DNA of 64,000 nt from VRUE01 sp963697915 (GTDB lineage: Bacteria > Actinomycetota > Thermoleophilia > Solirubrobacterales > 70-9). The notes under the pieces are model-generated. The model was not told the origin of the DNA and did no database searches. It saw nothing but the letters and a program-made list of their open reading frames with translations. Location of the stretch: assembly GCA_963697915.1 (NCBI GenBank), contig OY969103.1, forward strand, positions 620,001 to 684,000, in the 5' to 3' direction. Both the position numbers and the translations under genes were made by a program. This document shows, piece after piece, positions 1 to 8,307 of the stretch (positions are counted from its first letter, which is position 1; each line of letters opens with the position of its first letter).

Positions 1-2
1 TG

Positions 3-482
3 CGCGCGATCGGTGAGCAGGGGAGCGTCGGCACCCTCTTCGCCACCGCCTTCTGCAACTACCTGTTCGGCAACGACGACAGCATCCACGGCCGCCACGC
101 CGCCCTCCTCTACACCGACGAGGGCCCACTGCTCGCCCCCTTCTGCGACTTCTCCTCACCCGCCGTCTACAGGGCCCCGCAACGCAACCGCGACCAGCGT
201 TCGATGATCGACCTGATGCACCGCCAGGCCAAGGTCCCAACCTTGGCCCCGAGCGTGCTCGGCTGCGACCCCGACCTGCTGCCGGTCGTCGCCACCGCCC
301 TGCAGACCGCAGGCAAGCTCAGCGACGCCCTCTACGCCGTCGGCCAGCAGGCCCGCCGCGAGGGCTGGCACCTGCCCCTGGTCGACCACATCCCGCCCCG
401 CACAGTCCCCTTCTCCTTCGACTTCGACTTCGAGGACTTCTTCAAGCGCTACCAGCGGGACGACGACGAGCCCGAGGAGTAG
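3..482 (+). CDS. HipA-like kinase, C-terminal part (cut by window edge)
   Basis: The reading frame is open from the left edge and ends in TAG; the start lies outside the window. The translation matches the C-terminal kinase lobe of HipA-family proteins and is clearly paralogous to the HipA-like protein at 1374-2693. In the family this lobe phosphorylates a protein substrate (glutamyl-tRNA synthetase for E. coli HipA). The catalytic-loop region reads GNDDSIHGRH. The usual Asn that ends the loop and binds magnesium is His here, while the second metal Asp survives in LAPFCDFSSP. The tail is acidic. It may be a weakened or inactive kinase, but the N-terminal two thirds cannot be seen. Confidence 0.7.
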   Translation, partial: RAIGEQGSVGTLFATAFCNYLFGNDDSIHGRHAALLYTDEGPLLAPFCDFSSPAVYRAPQRNRDQRSMIDLMHRQAKVPTLAPSVLGCDPDLLPVVATALQTAGKLSDALYAVGQQARREGWHLPLVDHIPPRTVPFSFDFDFEDFFKRYQRDDDEPEE

Positions 483-555
483 CTGCTCGCTCCCCATGGC
501 GTTCCGCTGGATCACGGAGCGCTCGCTCCACGCTTCCGCTTAGCGCCTGCCAGCT

Positions 556-1317
556 CTACACCCGCGCCTCCACGTAGAGCTGCTGTTGGGCATCGCTCGG
601 GCAGCAGGGGTTGCCGTCCTCGTCGAAGACGTCGGCAAGGTACATGCCCACCGAGGCGAAGACCTCGGCCAGCTCCTCGATCGAGTAGAGGCGCCGCTGG
701 AAGGGCACTGCCTCCTGATCGAGGTCGGGATCCTCGTCGAGGATCGAGATCCTGGTGCCGTCGATGCGGCGGGTCGGGCCGTTCCAGAACTGCTCGATCA
801 GGTCCACCGAGCCGCTCTCGGCGAGCCAGACCCGCTCTGGCAGGTGGGCTTCGACGTAGAGGACGTTGGGGACCTGCATCAGCAGTCGCCCCCCGGGGCG
901 CAGCGCCCGTGCCCCCGCTTGGAAGGCGCGCAGGTTCTCCTCGTCGCACTCGAAGTGCTCGAAGGCGCCGCCGCCGAGGCTCAGGACCAGGTCGAACTCG
1001 CGCTCGAACTCGAGGTAGCGAGGATCCTCCTCGACGAAGTAGGGCCAGAGGTTCTGAATCTCGGCTTCGCCGCCGGCGACCGAGAGCAGGTCAGCGCGGA
1101 TGTCGACGCCGATGACGTCGAAGCCCCTGCGGCTCAACTCCAGGCTGCGGCGCCCGGTCGCGCACGCCAAGTCGAGGACACGCTCGCACCCCTCGAGCTG
1201 CAGCATGCCGAGGGCGAGCTCGACCTTCTCCCCGCCGCCCTCCTCCCAATACAAAGCTTGGAAGTTCGGGGCGAAGCTGGTCCGGTACCAGTCGACTGGT
1301 AGACCCCCGCCCGTCAT
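556..1317 (-). CDS. Class I SAM-dependent methyltransferase
   Basis: 253 residues. A Rossmann methyltransferase with motif I as VLDLACATGRRS near residues 46-57, an acidic ribose-binding residue in VIGVDI about 20 residues later, and a post-motif LRPGGRLLMQVPN near residue 140. The motif I glycine pattern is CATGR rather than GxGxG, a known variation. The N-terminus (DWYRTSF...LYWEEGG) resembles small-molecule or UbiE-like methyltransferases, but the substrate is unknown. It lies between two HipA-like genes, convergent with the one at 3-482 and downstream of the one at 1374-2693 on the same strand. The ATG at 1317 is the first good start; no strong ribosome site is visible. Confidence 0.75.
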   Translation of the reverse strand: MTGGGLPVDWYRTSFAPNFQALYWEEGGGEKVELALGMLQLEGCERVLDLACATGRRSLELSRRGFDVIGVDIRADLLSVAGGEAEIQNLWPYFVEEDPRYLEFEREFDLVLSLGGGAFEHFECDEENLRAFQAGARALRPGGRLLMQVPNVLYVEAHLPERVWLAESGSVDLIEQFWNGPTRRIDGTRISILDEDPDLDQEAVPFQRRLYSIEELAEVFASVGMYLADVFDEDGNPCCPSDAQQQLYVEARV

Positions 1318-1373
1318 TGATCGAGATCAACTTAATGGTTCTATATCACCGATGCAACCTCGAACCGTACCGA

Positions 1374-2693
1374 TTATTGACCTTTGTCGTGCTCGTCGTC
1401 CTCGCGCGGCGGCGGTGGTGGTGGTGGCCAGAGCGGCGGGCGCCGCAGGATCTCCATCTCCTCGCCGAAGGACTCGAAGCGGCCCACCACCCGTTGCAGG
1501 ATGTGGTCAACGTGGGCCTCGTACCAGCCCTCCTCCTGGGCCCGGGCGGCGACGGCGCCGAGGCCCTGGCAGAGCTTGCCCGCGGTGTCGATGCCGAGCT
1601 CGAGCGCCGGCTGCAGGGCGTAGCCGCATTCGATCCCGATCGGCGCCAGGCCGACCAGGCAGGAGTTGCGCCTGACCGTCTCCTCGAGGGTGCGCAGGGT
1701 CGCCGGGTCTTCGAACAGCGCAGTCGAGGCGATGTCGTAGAAGGGCGCCAGGATCGGCCCGACCTCGGTGTGGAGGAGCGAGCAGTTCTTGCCGTGCGGC
1801 TCGTCGTAGTTGCCGAGCAGGAAGTTGCAGTAGCCGGCGACGAAGAGCGACTCGACCGTCCTCTCCTCGCCGATCGCTTCCAGCAGGATGCGCGATTCGG
1901 CGTAGCCGGGCCCTTTGCCGCCGATCTCCTCGGGGGCGAAACCGAGCGCCTGGCTGAAGCTCTCCTGGTGCAGCCGCTGCGCCTCGGTGCCCTCGCCCCA
2001 GCGGTCGAAGCGTTTCGAGACGAGGCAGGCCCGGCCGGCGATCTCCATCACCTCGGCGTGCGCCACCGGCAGGCCCATTTCGCGCAGCGCCAGCGTGCAG
2101 ACCAGCTCGCTGAACGCCATCCCCTCCTGCTCGTCGCTCTCCGGCTTGACGATGTGGGTGCTGGGGACTCCCGGCGACGGCCAGGCCCAGCGGTCTTCCT
2201 GTTCGTCGTAGACGAGCGCCAGCTTGTGGCGTTCGCCGGGCAGGGCGAAGCGCATGCGCCGCTCGTCTTCGGGGTCGCAGAGCCAGTCGGGCTCCTCGCC
2301 GACGAGTTCCTCGAGGTCGTCGTCGTCGAGCCAGACGAGCTCGTCGGGATCGGCCGGGTCGAGGGCGAGGCCCTTGGGGATGAAGGTGACGGCGCCGGGG
2401 CAGTCGCGGCCCAGGGCCGAGATCAGGGCGTAGCCGTCGTCGACGTCGTAGATGTCCAGCTCCTTGGCGATCCGGTGGCGGCGCTCGCCGTCCGGCAGCA
2501 GCCCGTCGACGTAATGGCGGATGTCGGCGTGGGCGTAGGGCTCGCCGCGCACCGGCAGCGAGTAGCTGAGCAGCGGCGTGCCGAGGGGCACGCGCTCGAG
2601 CACGTCCAGCGAGTACGCGAAGCTGTACTTCTTCCAGCCCGCCGGGTACAGAGCGCCTATGCGCCTGCCGTGCATGAAGACGTCAAGACTCAT
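1374..2693 (-). CDS. HipA-family serine/threonine kinase, no HipB partner beside it
   Basis: About 439 residues. The N-terminal HipA coupling domain (residues 1-105) shows SFAY, LLPDGERR and LGRDCPGAV. The kinase core shows HIVKPES near residue 180 (ATP-binding Lys), HQESFSQALG, and the catalytic loop GNYDEPHGKN near residue 300, followed by LAPFYDIAST with the magnesium-binding Asp. Compared with E. coli HipA (TDGHAKN) the loop has one extra residue between catalytic Asp and Asn. The start is placed at 2693 because a GGGAG lies 6 nt upstream; a longer ORF begins at 2735. The C-terminus is a proline run and an acidic tail. No helix-turn-helix antitoxin gene is adjacent, so classical HipBA toxicity is unproven. 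Confidence 0.85.
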   Translation of the reverse strand: MSLDVFMHGRRIGALYPAGWKKYSFAYSLDVLERVPLGTPLLSYSLPVRGEPYAHADIRHYVDGLLPDGERRHRIAKELDIYDVDDGYALISALGRDCPGAVTFIPKGLALDPADPDELVWLDDDDLEELVGEEPDWLCDPEDERRMRFALPGERHKLALVYDEQEDRWAWPSPGVPSTHIVKPESDEQEGMAFSELVCTLALREMGLPVAHAEVMEIAGRACLVSKRFDRWGEGTEAQRLHQESFSQALGFAPEEIGGKGPGYAESRILLEAIGEERTVESLFVAGYCNFLLGNYDEPHGKNCSLLHTEVGPILAPFYDIASTALFEDPATLRTLEETVRRNSCLVGLAPIGIECGYALQPALELGIDTAGKLCQGLGAVAARAQEEGWYEAHVDHILQRVVGRFESFGEEMEILRRPPLWPPPPPPPREDDEHDKGQ

Positions 2694-2902
2694 TCGGGTC
2701 TCCCATCGGTAGCTTCCCGGTCCCCTTTGGTTCAAAGAACCTAACGTTAATCAGCCCAACTTGCCAGTCCGCCCTCAAAACGGCCTCTGCGACACCTGCC
2801 TCCACCAGCAAATCGTCCCCAACACGAGGGGCAGCGTTTTCAGCCTCTGCCTGCGTTCGCGCGACGATCCGGCCTACCCGCGCTACCCGCGCATCCCGGT
2901 CC

Positions 2903-3829
2903 TCAGCTGCCCGGGGCATGAGCCGCGTCCGGCTGCTGCTGCTGGCGCGCCGCCCCGATAGCGGCGCCGAGGAGGCCGAGGCCGACGACGACGGCACCGA
3001 GCCAGACCAGCAGGCCCAGGACCGGGACCAGCGCCGCCAGGCGCAGGATCGCGAGGCCGGCGAGGAAGGAGAGGATGCGCTCGCGGGGAGGCTTGACGAT
3101 CGAGCGCCCGAGCGCGTAGGCGGCGGCGGCGTAGGCGACCCCGGCCAGCGGCAGCAACGTCAGGCCGATGCCGATCGCCAGCGGCAGCCCGACCAGGGTG
3201 ACCGCCGCGATCCCGGCGGCGATCGGCAGCACCAGGGTCATCGCGATGCCGATCGCGATGACCACGCCGAGCCGCTCGCGGGCGCGTGCGTGGACGGCGT
3301 CGGCGGCGCGCGGCGCGATCAGCAGCAGGAGGATGCCGAGCACGGCCATCGAGATCGTCACCGCCAGCCAGAAGGCGAAAGCGCCGATCCACGGCAGCCA
3401 GTCGAGCGAGTCGTCCCAGCCCTCCTCGCGGATCTCGCCGGCGACGACCGCGCTCGGCGCCACCCGCGGCGCATCGTCGCCGTAGACCAGGTCGCCGCCG
3501 ACCCGAGCCCCGGGCAGCAGGCGGGCGCGGCCGGCGATCGTCACCAGGTCGCCGTCGACGTGCCCGGCGATCCGGGCGTCACCGTCGACGAGGATCACGT
3601 CACCGCTGACCCGGCCGGGCGCGTGGACGCCGCGCCGGGCGTCGACCCGGGCGTCGCCGCTGACGATGACGATCGCCTCGACTTCCTCGCCCGCTTCAAC
3701 GGCGACGTCGCCGTTGACGACGACGATCGCGTCGTCGTCGGCTTCGGCGTCGAGCGGCGCCGCCACCGCCGGAGTGGCGAGCAGGAACAGCGCCAGAAGC
3801 GCAGCGGCGAGAGCCTGGGGGAATCGCAC
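2903..3829 (-). CDS. Secreted/membrane polymer-forming (bactofilin-like) protein
   Basis: 308 residues. A signal peptide (residues 1-23, ending VAA) is followed by a repetitive right-handed beta-helix-like region (about 30-135) of short turns such as VVVNGDVAVEAG, VSGDVILVDGDARIAGHVDGDL and GGDLVYGDD, as seen in polymer-forming cytoskeletal (bactofilin-type) domains. The C-terminal half has about four or five hydrophobic helices (roughly 145-170, 185-205, 205-235, 255-290). The combination suggests an extracytoplasmic scaffold on a membrane base. A definite function is not known. It is the last gene of a minus-strand run with the ZIP transporter upstream, 51 nt away. Confidence 0.6.
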   Translation of the reverse strand: MRFPQALAAALLALFLLATPAVAAPLDAEADDDAIVVVNGDVAVEAGEEVEAIVIVSGDARVDARRGVHAPGRVSGDVILVDGDARIAGHVDGDLVTIAGRARLLPGARVGGDLVYGDDAPRVAPSAVVAGEIREEGWDDSLDWLPWIGAFAFWLAVTISMAVLGILLLLIAPRAADAVHARARERLGVVIAIGIAMTLVLPIAAGIAAVTLVGLPLAIGIGLTLLPLAGVAYAAAAYALGRSIVKPPRERILSFLAGLAILRLAALVPVLGLLVWLGAVVVGLGLLGAAIGAARQQQQPDAAHAPGS

Positions 3830-3880
3830 CGAGTTCCAGCCTAACCGCAGACTGGCTGCCCGGCTAGGGCCTAATTTGGC

Positions 3881-4483
3881 CTACGCCGCCGAGATCAGGA
3901 AGGAGGCAAGGAAGCCGAGCGGCCAGGAGAGCTCCTCCTCGCCGACCCCCTCGAGCGCCGCGTAGCCGACGACGACGGCGAGCGCCAGCAGCACCGCCGT
4001 CGCGGTCCAGATCAGGACCACCTCGCGGGCGCCGCGTTCCTCGCGCATCTTCTCGGCGCCGACGATCGCCTCCGGCAGGTTGGAGGCGAAGATCGCGACC
4101 AGCAGCGAGACGGCGCTGCCCTCGAGCAGGGCCACGCCCATCGCCAGGTTCTCCGGCACGCCGTCGAGCGTGACGCCGGCGAGCAGGGCCAGGCCGACCA
4201 CGCCGCCCTTCGCCCGCTGGCGCTGCTGGCGTCGCTCCAACCAGCCGTCGACGACGACGAAGGCGGTGGCGCCGGCGAAGAAGGCGACCCCGGCGCGCCC
4301 GGCACCGCCGTGCTCGAAGGCCTTCTCGAAGAGCTCGAAGGCGACGGCCGTGATCAGCGCCCCCGAGGCGAAGCCGAGCAGCGCCGCGGTGACGGCGCGG
4401 CGCGGCGGGCTGACGACACCGATCAGCGCACCCAGCGGCAGGGCGCTCGAGGCGACCACGGCGAAGAGGATCGCCTCTCCCAT
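3881..4483 (-). CDS. ZIP-family metal permease
   Basis: 200 residues, seven or eight predicted membrane helices, with no signal peptide needed. The paired transport motifs of the ZIP family are recognisable: TLDGVPENLAMG (helix 4 type, usually HNxPEG) and SNLPEAIVGAEKM (helix 5 type). The His residues of classical zinc transporters are replaced by Asp and Asn, so the metal specificity may differ from zinc. It would move a divalent cation into the cytoplasm. It is divergent from the cupin gene at 4523, with only 39 nt between the start codons, so the two promoters must overlap. Confidence 0.75.
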   Translation of the reverse strand: MGEAILFAVVASSALPLGALIGVVSPPRRAVTAALLGFASGALITAVAFELFEKAFEHGGAGRAGVAFFAGATAFVVVDGWLERRQQRQRAKGGVVGLALLAGVTLDGVPENLAMGVALLEGSAVSLLVAIFASNLPEAIVGAEKMREERGAREVVLIWTATAVLLALAVVVGYAALEGVGEEELSWPLGFLASFLISAA

Positions 4484-4522
4484 GGCACCATTGTCGCCCA
4501 GTCACTCACTTAGGGAGGAACG

Positions 4523-4915
4523 ATGAGCGGTTACGCAGTGAAGAACATCGACGAGATGGAGGCGGTCTACTTCGGCTCCTTCAAGCGCGCCCGGGCCGAG
4601 CTCGGGGTCGAGTCGTTCGGCATGGGGATCATCGACATACCGGCCAACTTCCAGGACTACCCCGAGCACGACCACGCCGGCGACGGCCAGGAGGAGGTCT
4701 TCATGGCGCTGCGCGGCGGCGGCGAGATCGAGATCGAGGGCGAGCGCTTCCCGCTCGACACCGACCACGTCGTCCGCGTCTCCGCCGGCACGATGCGCAA
4801 GGTCTGGCCCGGCGCGGAGGGCATCCGCCTGCTGGTCCTCGGCGGCGTCCCGGGCAAGCTCTACGAGGCGCCGGAAGTCTCCGAGCTGGGGGCGCCCGAC
4901 CCGATGGCGAAATAG
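4523..4915 (+). CDS. Cupin-domain protein
   Basis: 130 residues, the size of a single cupin barrel. Cupin motif 1 is seen around residues 45-70 (PEHDHAGDGQEEVF, then GGGEIEIEGE) with His and Glu in metal-ligand positions. Motif 2 is near 80-100 (DTDHVVRVSAGTMRKVWPG), where the last His of the usual motif is Arg or Lys, so the metal site may be incomplete. The start has a good ribosome site (AGGGAGGAACG). The reaction is unknown. The 3' end overlaps the reading frame of a broken cupin on the other strand (4861-5241). Confidence 0.75.
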   Translation: MSGYAVKNIDEMEAVYFGSFKRARAELGVESFGMGIIDIPANFQDYPEHDHAGDGQEEVFMALRGGGEIEIEGERFPLDTDHVVRVSAGTMRKVWPGAEGIRLLVLGGVPGKLYEAPEVSELGAPDPMAK

Positions 4916-5241
4916 CCGCCGCGGCTCAGCCGCCGGCCGAGTAGCCGCGGGCGCGGCATCCCTTTGCGGCCGACTTTGCCCTCGCGGTGCAGGGCGTCGA
5001 TCGCCCGGAACCACTGCTCGGTGCGCAGCCCCGGGCTGGTCCGCCAGGCCACCCGCGCCCGCACGTCGCCGGGGTTCCACATCTGATGGACCTGGCCGCG
5101 GCGGATGTCGATCTCCTCGCCGGCGGCGAGGTCGCGCTCGGCGCCGTCGACCTTGACCCGCATCGTCCCGGCCAGCACCTCGAAGTGCTCGTCCTGGGCC
5201 GGGTGGAAGTGGCCGATGCTACGGCCTGCGGCTCCGCCCAC
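4861..5241 (-). pseudogene. Cupin-domain gene remnant, truncated at both ends
   Basis: The minus-strand frame encodes a clear cupin core: GHFHPAQDEHFEVL, GTMRVKVDG, GEEIDIRRGQVHQMWNPGD, then TSPGLRTEQWFRAIDALHREGKVGRKGMP. Related full-length cupins carry about 30-40 residues before the HxHP motif and a conserved stretch after KGMP. Here the frame loses similarity right before the first motif, where recD2 begins on the other strand (5263), and after KGMP it runs into the tail of the plus-strand cupin. The only possible upstream starts (GTG at 5241) give a barrel without its first strands. I read it as a gene eroded between two neighbours; a short functional form cannot be excluded. Confidence 0.55.
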
Positions 5242-5262
5242 GCAAGCGGCTAGCTTTGGAGC

Positions 5263-7410
5263 GTGGACGGTGCAGCGACCCTCTTCGATGCCGATGCGGC
5301 TGCCTTCACCGGGACGGTCGAGGTCATCGGCGTCATCTTCAGCGCCGAGGAGGACGGCTACGCGGTGCTCGAGGTGCAGGACGTCGAGACCGACGAGGGC
5401 TTCGCCCTGGTCGGCCCGGTCGCCCACCTCAGCCCCGGTGAGCGCGCCGAAGTAAGCGGTGACTGGCAGACGCACTCGCGCTACGGGCGGCAGCTGAAGG
5501 CGCGCAGCGCGCTGCCGCTCGACCCGGCCGACCGCGAGGGGCGGATCGCCTACCTGACCACCCTGCGCCACATCGGCCCGGCCCGCGCCGAGCGCCTGGT
5601 CGAGGAGCACGGCGAAGGGGTGCTGGCGGCGATCGCCGCCGACCCGGAGGGCGTCTTCGCCTCGCTGCGCGGGGTCAGTGCCGCCCAGGCCGCGGCGGCG
5701 GCCGAGGCCTGGCACGCCTCGCGGGCGATCCGCGACCTGCACGTGCAGCTCGCCCCCCACGGCCTCGCCCACCTGGCAGCGCCGATCCACGCCCGCTTCG
5801 GCGACCGCGCGATGGCCGTCCTGCACGAGGATCCCTACCGGCTGACCGAGGTCCCCGGGGTCGGCTTCGCCCGTGCCGACAAGATCGCGCTCGCCGCCGA
5901 CGTGCCGCCCGAGTCGGACCGGCGCGCCCAGGCGGCGGCGGTCTTCGCCCTCGGCGAGGCCGAGCAGCAGGGCAACACCTACCTGCCGGTCGAGGAGCTG
6001 AACCGGCGCACCGCGAAGCTGATCGGCCTGCGACCCGACCCCGACGTGCCGGGCCGGGCGCGCGGCGTGCTGCTCGACGAGGGCCGCGCCTACCGCGAGC
6101 CGACCCACGCCAGCGAGCTCGCCGTCGCGGCGACGCTGGCCGCGCGGGCGGCGGCCCCTCCCCACCTCGACCACGACCCCGGGGAGACCCCACCCGAGGA
6201 CGCCGGGGACGTCGAGCGCCGCCTCACCGACGAGCAGTGGGCAGCGGTGCGGGCCGCGTTCGAGGCGCGGATCTCGGTGCTCACCGGCGGGCCCGGCGTC
6301 GGCAAGACCGCCTGTACGCAGGCGATCGTCGCCGAGGCGGCGCGCGCCAGCGTGACGATCGCCCTCTGCGCGCCGACCGGGCGCGCCGCACGGCGGCTGG
6401 AGGAAGCGACCGGCCACGAGGCGCAGACGATCCACCGGCTGCTCGAGTGGATGCCGGGCCACGATCCCGGCTTCAGCCCCGGGCGCCCACTACCCGCCGG
6501 CCTGGTCGTCGTCGACGAGTCCTCGATGCTCAACCTGCGCCTGATCGAGGTGCTGCTCGGCGGGCTCGCCGAGTCGACCCACGTCGTCTTCGTCGGCGAC
6601 GCCGACCAGCTGCCGCCGATCGGGGCCGGCAAGCCCTTCGAGGACCTGATCTCCTCCGGCGTCGTCCCCGTCGTGCGGCTGACCCAGATCTTCCGCCAGG
6701 CGGCGCGCTCGATGATCACGACCGCCGCCCACGAGATCAACCAGGGGCGGGCGCCCCACCTGGAGCCCGAGGAGGACCAGCGCCGCGACTTCTTCTTCGT
6801 CGAGCGGCCGAGTCCGGAGCGGGCGCTGGAGACGGTGGTCGAGGTGGTCGCCGAGCGCGCCGCGGGGAGCTTCGGCGTCGACCCGGTCCGCGACGTCCAG
6901 GTGCTGGCGCCGATGTACAAAGGGGCGGTCGGGATCGACGCCCTCAACGAGCGCCTGCAGGCGCGGCTCAACCCCGACGGGGGGGCGGCGGTCAGCGAGC
7001 GCTTCCGGATCGGCGACCGCCTGATCCAGACCCGCAACTCGCACGAGCTGGGCCTGATGAACGGCTCGATCGTCTTCCTCCGTGCCGACGACCCCGAGGG
7101 GGAGTCGATCGTCGTCGACACCGACGAGGGCGGCACGCTGGTCATCCCCTATGGCGAGACCGCGACCCTGCGCCTCGCCTACGCGATCTCGGTCCACAAG
7201 GCGCAGGGCTGCGAGGTGCCGGTCGTGGTCGGCGTCTGCCACCGCTCCCACTCGCGGATGCTGACCCGCCCCCTGCTCTACACCGCGATCACCCGCGCCC
7301 GCATCACCTGCGTCCTGATCGGCGACCGCGCCGCCCTGGAGACCGCGGTCCGCCGTGACGACAGCGGCGAGCGCCACTCGGCGCTTGCGACGCGTCTCTC
7401 GGACATCTGA
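5263..7410 (+). CDS. recD2: RecD2-type SF1B DNA helicase
   Basis: 715 residues, the length expected of RecD2. The N-terminal part (1-95) is an OB-like domain, followed by helix-hairpin-helix segments (HIGPARAERLVEEHG near 105; EVPGVGFARADKIA near 205). The helicase core has Walker A GGPGVGKT near residue 343, Walker B VVVDESSM near 415, GDADQLPPIGAG near 447, motif V YAISVHKAQG near 645 and motif VI LLYTAITRAR near 672. RecD2 is a 5'-3' ATP-dependent helicase acting in DNA repair without RecBC. Translation starts at GTG 5263. The start region abuts the broken cupin gene on the other strand. Confidence 0.9.
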   Translation: MDGAATLFDADAAAFTGTVEVIGVIFSAEEDGYAVLEVQDVETDEGFALVGPVAHLSPGERAEVSGDWQTHSRYGRQLKARSALPLDPADREGRIAYLTTLRHIGPARAERLVEEHGEGVLAAIAADPEGVFASLRGVSAAQAAAAAEAWHASRAIRDLHVQLAPHGLAHLAAPIHARFGDRAMAVLHEDPYRLTEVPGVGFARADKIALAADVPPESDRRAQAAAVFALGEAEQQGNTYLPVEELNRRTAKLIGLRPDPDVPGRARGVLLDEGRAYREPTHASELAVAATLAARAAAPPHLDHDPGETPPEDAGDVERRLTDEQWAAVRAAFEARISVLTGGPGVGKTACTQAIVAEAARASVTIALCAPTGRAARRLEEATGHEAQTIHRLLEWMPGHDPGFSPGRPLPAGLVVVDESSMLNLRLIEVLLGGLAESTHVVFVGDADQLPPIGAGKPFEDLISSGVVPVVRLTQIFRQAARSMITTAAHEINQGRAPHLEPEEDQRRDFFFVERPSPERALETVVEVVAERAAGSFGVDPVRDVQVLAPMYKGAVGIDALNERLQARLNPDGGAAVSERFRIGDRLIQTRNSHELGLMNGSIVFLRADDPEGESIVVDTDEGGTLVIPYGETATLRLAYAISVHKAQGCEVPVVVGVCHRSHSRMLTRPLLYTAITRARITCVLIGDRAALETAVRRDDSGERHSALATRLSDI

Positions 7411-7424
7411 CGTTTCAGAAGATT

Positions 7425-7450
7425 TTGACTCTGGTGTTGATTTGTATGAT
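7425..7450 (+). promoter_or_regulatory. Possible vapBC promoter
   Basis: TTGACT (7425-7430) and TATGAT (7445-7450) lie in an AT-rich gap upstream of vapB. The spacer is only 14 nt, shorter than the usual 16-18, so this is a weak call. An AT-rich pocket in so GC-rich a genome is the main support. Confidence 0.3.
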
Positions 7451-7485
7451 CGGTGCGTTCATACAGCGAGGAGATGACGCTGACG

Positions 7486-7764
7486 ATGCCCCGCCGCACG
7501 ATCTATCTGCCCGAAGACGTCGAGAAGCTCGTACGCGAGCACACCCTGGAGGGCGACTCCTTCTCGGCGACGATCGTGCGCCTCATCGAACTCGGCGTCC
7601 CCGAGGACGTGAACCGGCACCTCGAAGTGGACGAAAGCGAGTTTCCACTCGGCTACATCGGCTCCGGGGAAGGACCCGGCGACCTAGGGATCAACGCCGA
7701 GAAATACCTCGGCCTGAAGCCATGGGGGCCGGGAGAGGGACCAGCGGATGAAGATCCTCGTTGA
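7486..7764 (+). CDS. vapB: Antitoxin of a VapBC-type pair
   Basis: About 92 residues from the ATG at 7486 (PRRTIYLPEDVEKLV). The first 45 residues look like a ribbon-helix-helix DNA-binding domain: a beta strand RRTIYLP, then two helices including SFSATIVRLIELG. The acidic C-terminal half would wrap the toxin. Another in-frame ATG at 7474 directly touches the GAGGAG ribosome site, so the 7486 start, 12 nt downstream, is preferred though not certain. It overlaps the PIN toxin gene by 17 nt, the usual layout of vapBC, and as in that family probably represses its own operon. Confidence 0.75.
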   Translation: MPRRTIYLPEDVEKLVREHTLEGDSFSATIVRLIELGVPEDVNRHLEVDESEFPLGYIGSGEGPGDLGINAEKYLGLKPWGPGEGPADEDPR

Positions 7765-8188
7765 CACCGGCCCGCTCGTCTCGGCCATCGATATAAGGGA
7801 TCCAGCGCACGAGCTGGCGAGTGTCGCGCTGCGCAAACTCCGTCGCCGTGCGTTGATTCCGTCGCCGGTGGCCGTCGAGGTCGACCACCTGATCCGCAAA
7901 CGCGTCGGAGACCACGCGGCGCGCGGCTTCCTCGGGGCGATCGCCGGCGGCACCCACGATGTCTCCTACATGACCGCGGGCCTGCTGCGCCGGGCGGTCG
8001 AGCTCGAGAACCACTACGCCGATCTCAATCTCGGCCTGGTCGATTCGTCGGTGATGGCGATCGCCGAGCGCCAACAGCTGCCCATCTTCACTTTCGACTT
8101 CGGCGACTTCCGCGCGACCGAATCTGCCGACGGCCCCTGGCGGCTGGCGATCGGCGAGGACATCTACCGACAAGCCGTCGAACGGTAG
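7748..8188 (+). CDS. vapC: PIN-domain ribonuclease toxin
   Basis: 146 residues. PIN domain with the expected acidic residues: Asp6 in LVDTGPLV, Glu in PSPVAVEVDHLI near residue 44, and Asp residues in LGLVDSSVMAIAE (near 99) and TFDFGDFR (near 115). VapC toxins are magnesium-dependent endoribonucleases that cut specific tRNA or rRNA sites. The target cannot be read from sequence. It overlaps the antitoxin gene at its 5' end, so translation is probably coupled. It is followed by the cold-shock gene after about 120 nt. Confidence 0.85.
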   Translation: MKILVDTGPLVSAIDIRDPAHELASVALRKLRRRALIPSPVAVEVDHLIRKRVGDHAARGFLGAIAGGTHDVSYMTAGLLRRAVELENHYADLNLGLVDSSVMAIAERQQLPIFTFDFGDFRATESADGPWRLAIGEDIYRQAVER

Positions 8189-8267
8189 GACCCTGCTACG
8201 GTCCTCGCGTTAGGCCAGAAAAGATCTGGCAAAAGTCGTGTCTAGCGCTCGCGTCGTTGCTTCACCG

Positions 8268-8291
8268 CATGTGCCGCGTTCGCAGCACATG
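8268..8291 (+). promoter_or_regulatory. Hairpin in the cold-shock gene leader, next to the ribosome site
   Basis: CATGTGC (8268-8274) pairs with GCACATG (8285-8291) around a 10-nt loop. The last base of the right arm is the first base of the GGAGTGGAGG ribosome site (8291-8300). A second short stem, GCCAGA/TCTGGC (8214-8230), lies further upstream. Structured leaders that change with temperature are known for cspA in other bacteria; a role here is inferred from position. Confidence 0.4.
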
Positions 8292-8307
8292 GAGTGGAGG
8301 CAATTAC

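Noticed and set aside
2683..2997. Small minus-strand frame just before the HipA-like gene, possibly a HipB
   Set aside because: Its translation has no helix-turn-helix, and over the unique part only about half of third codon positions are G or C, unlike real genes here.
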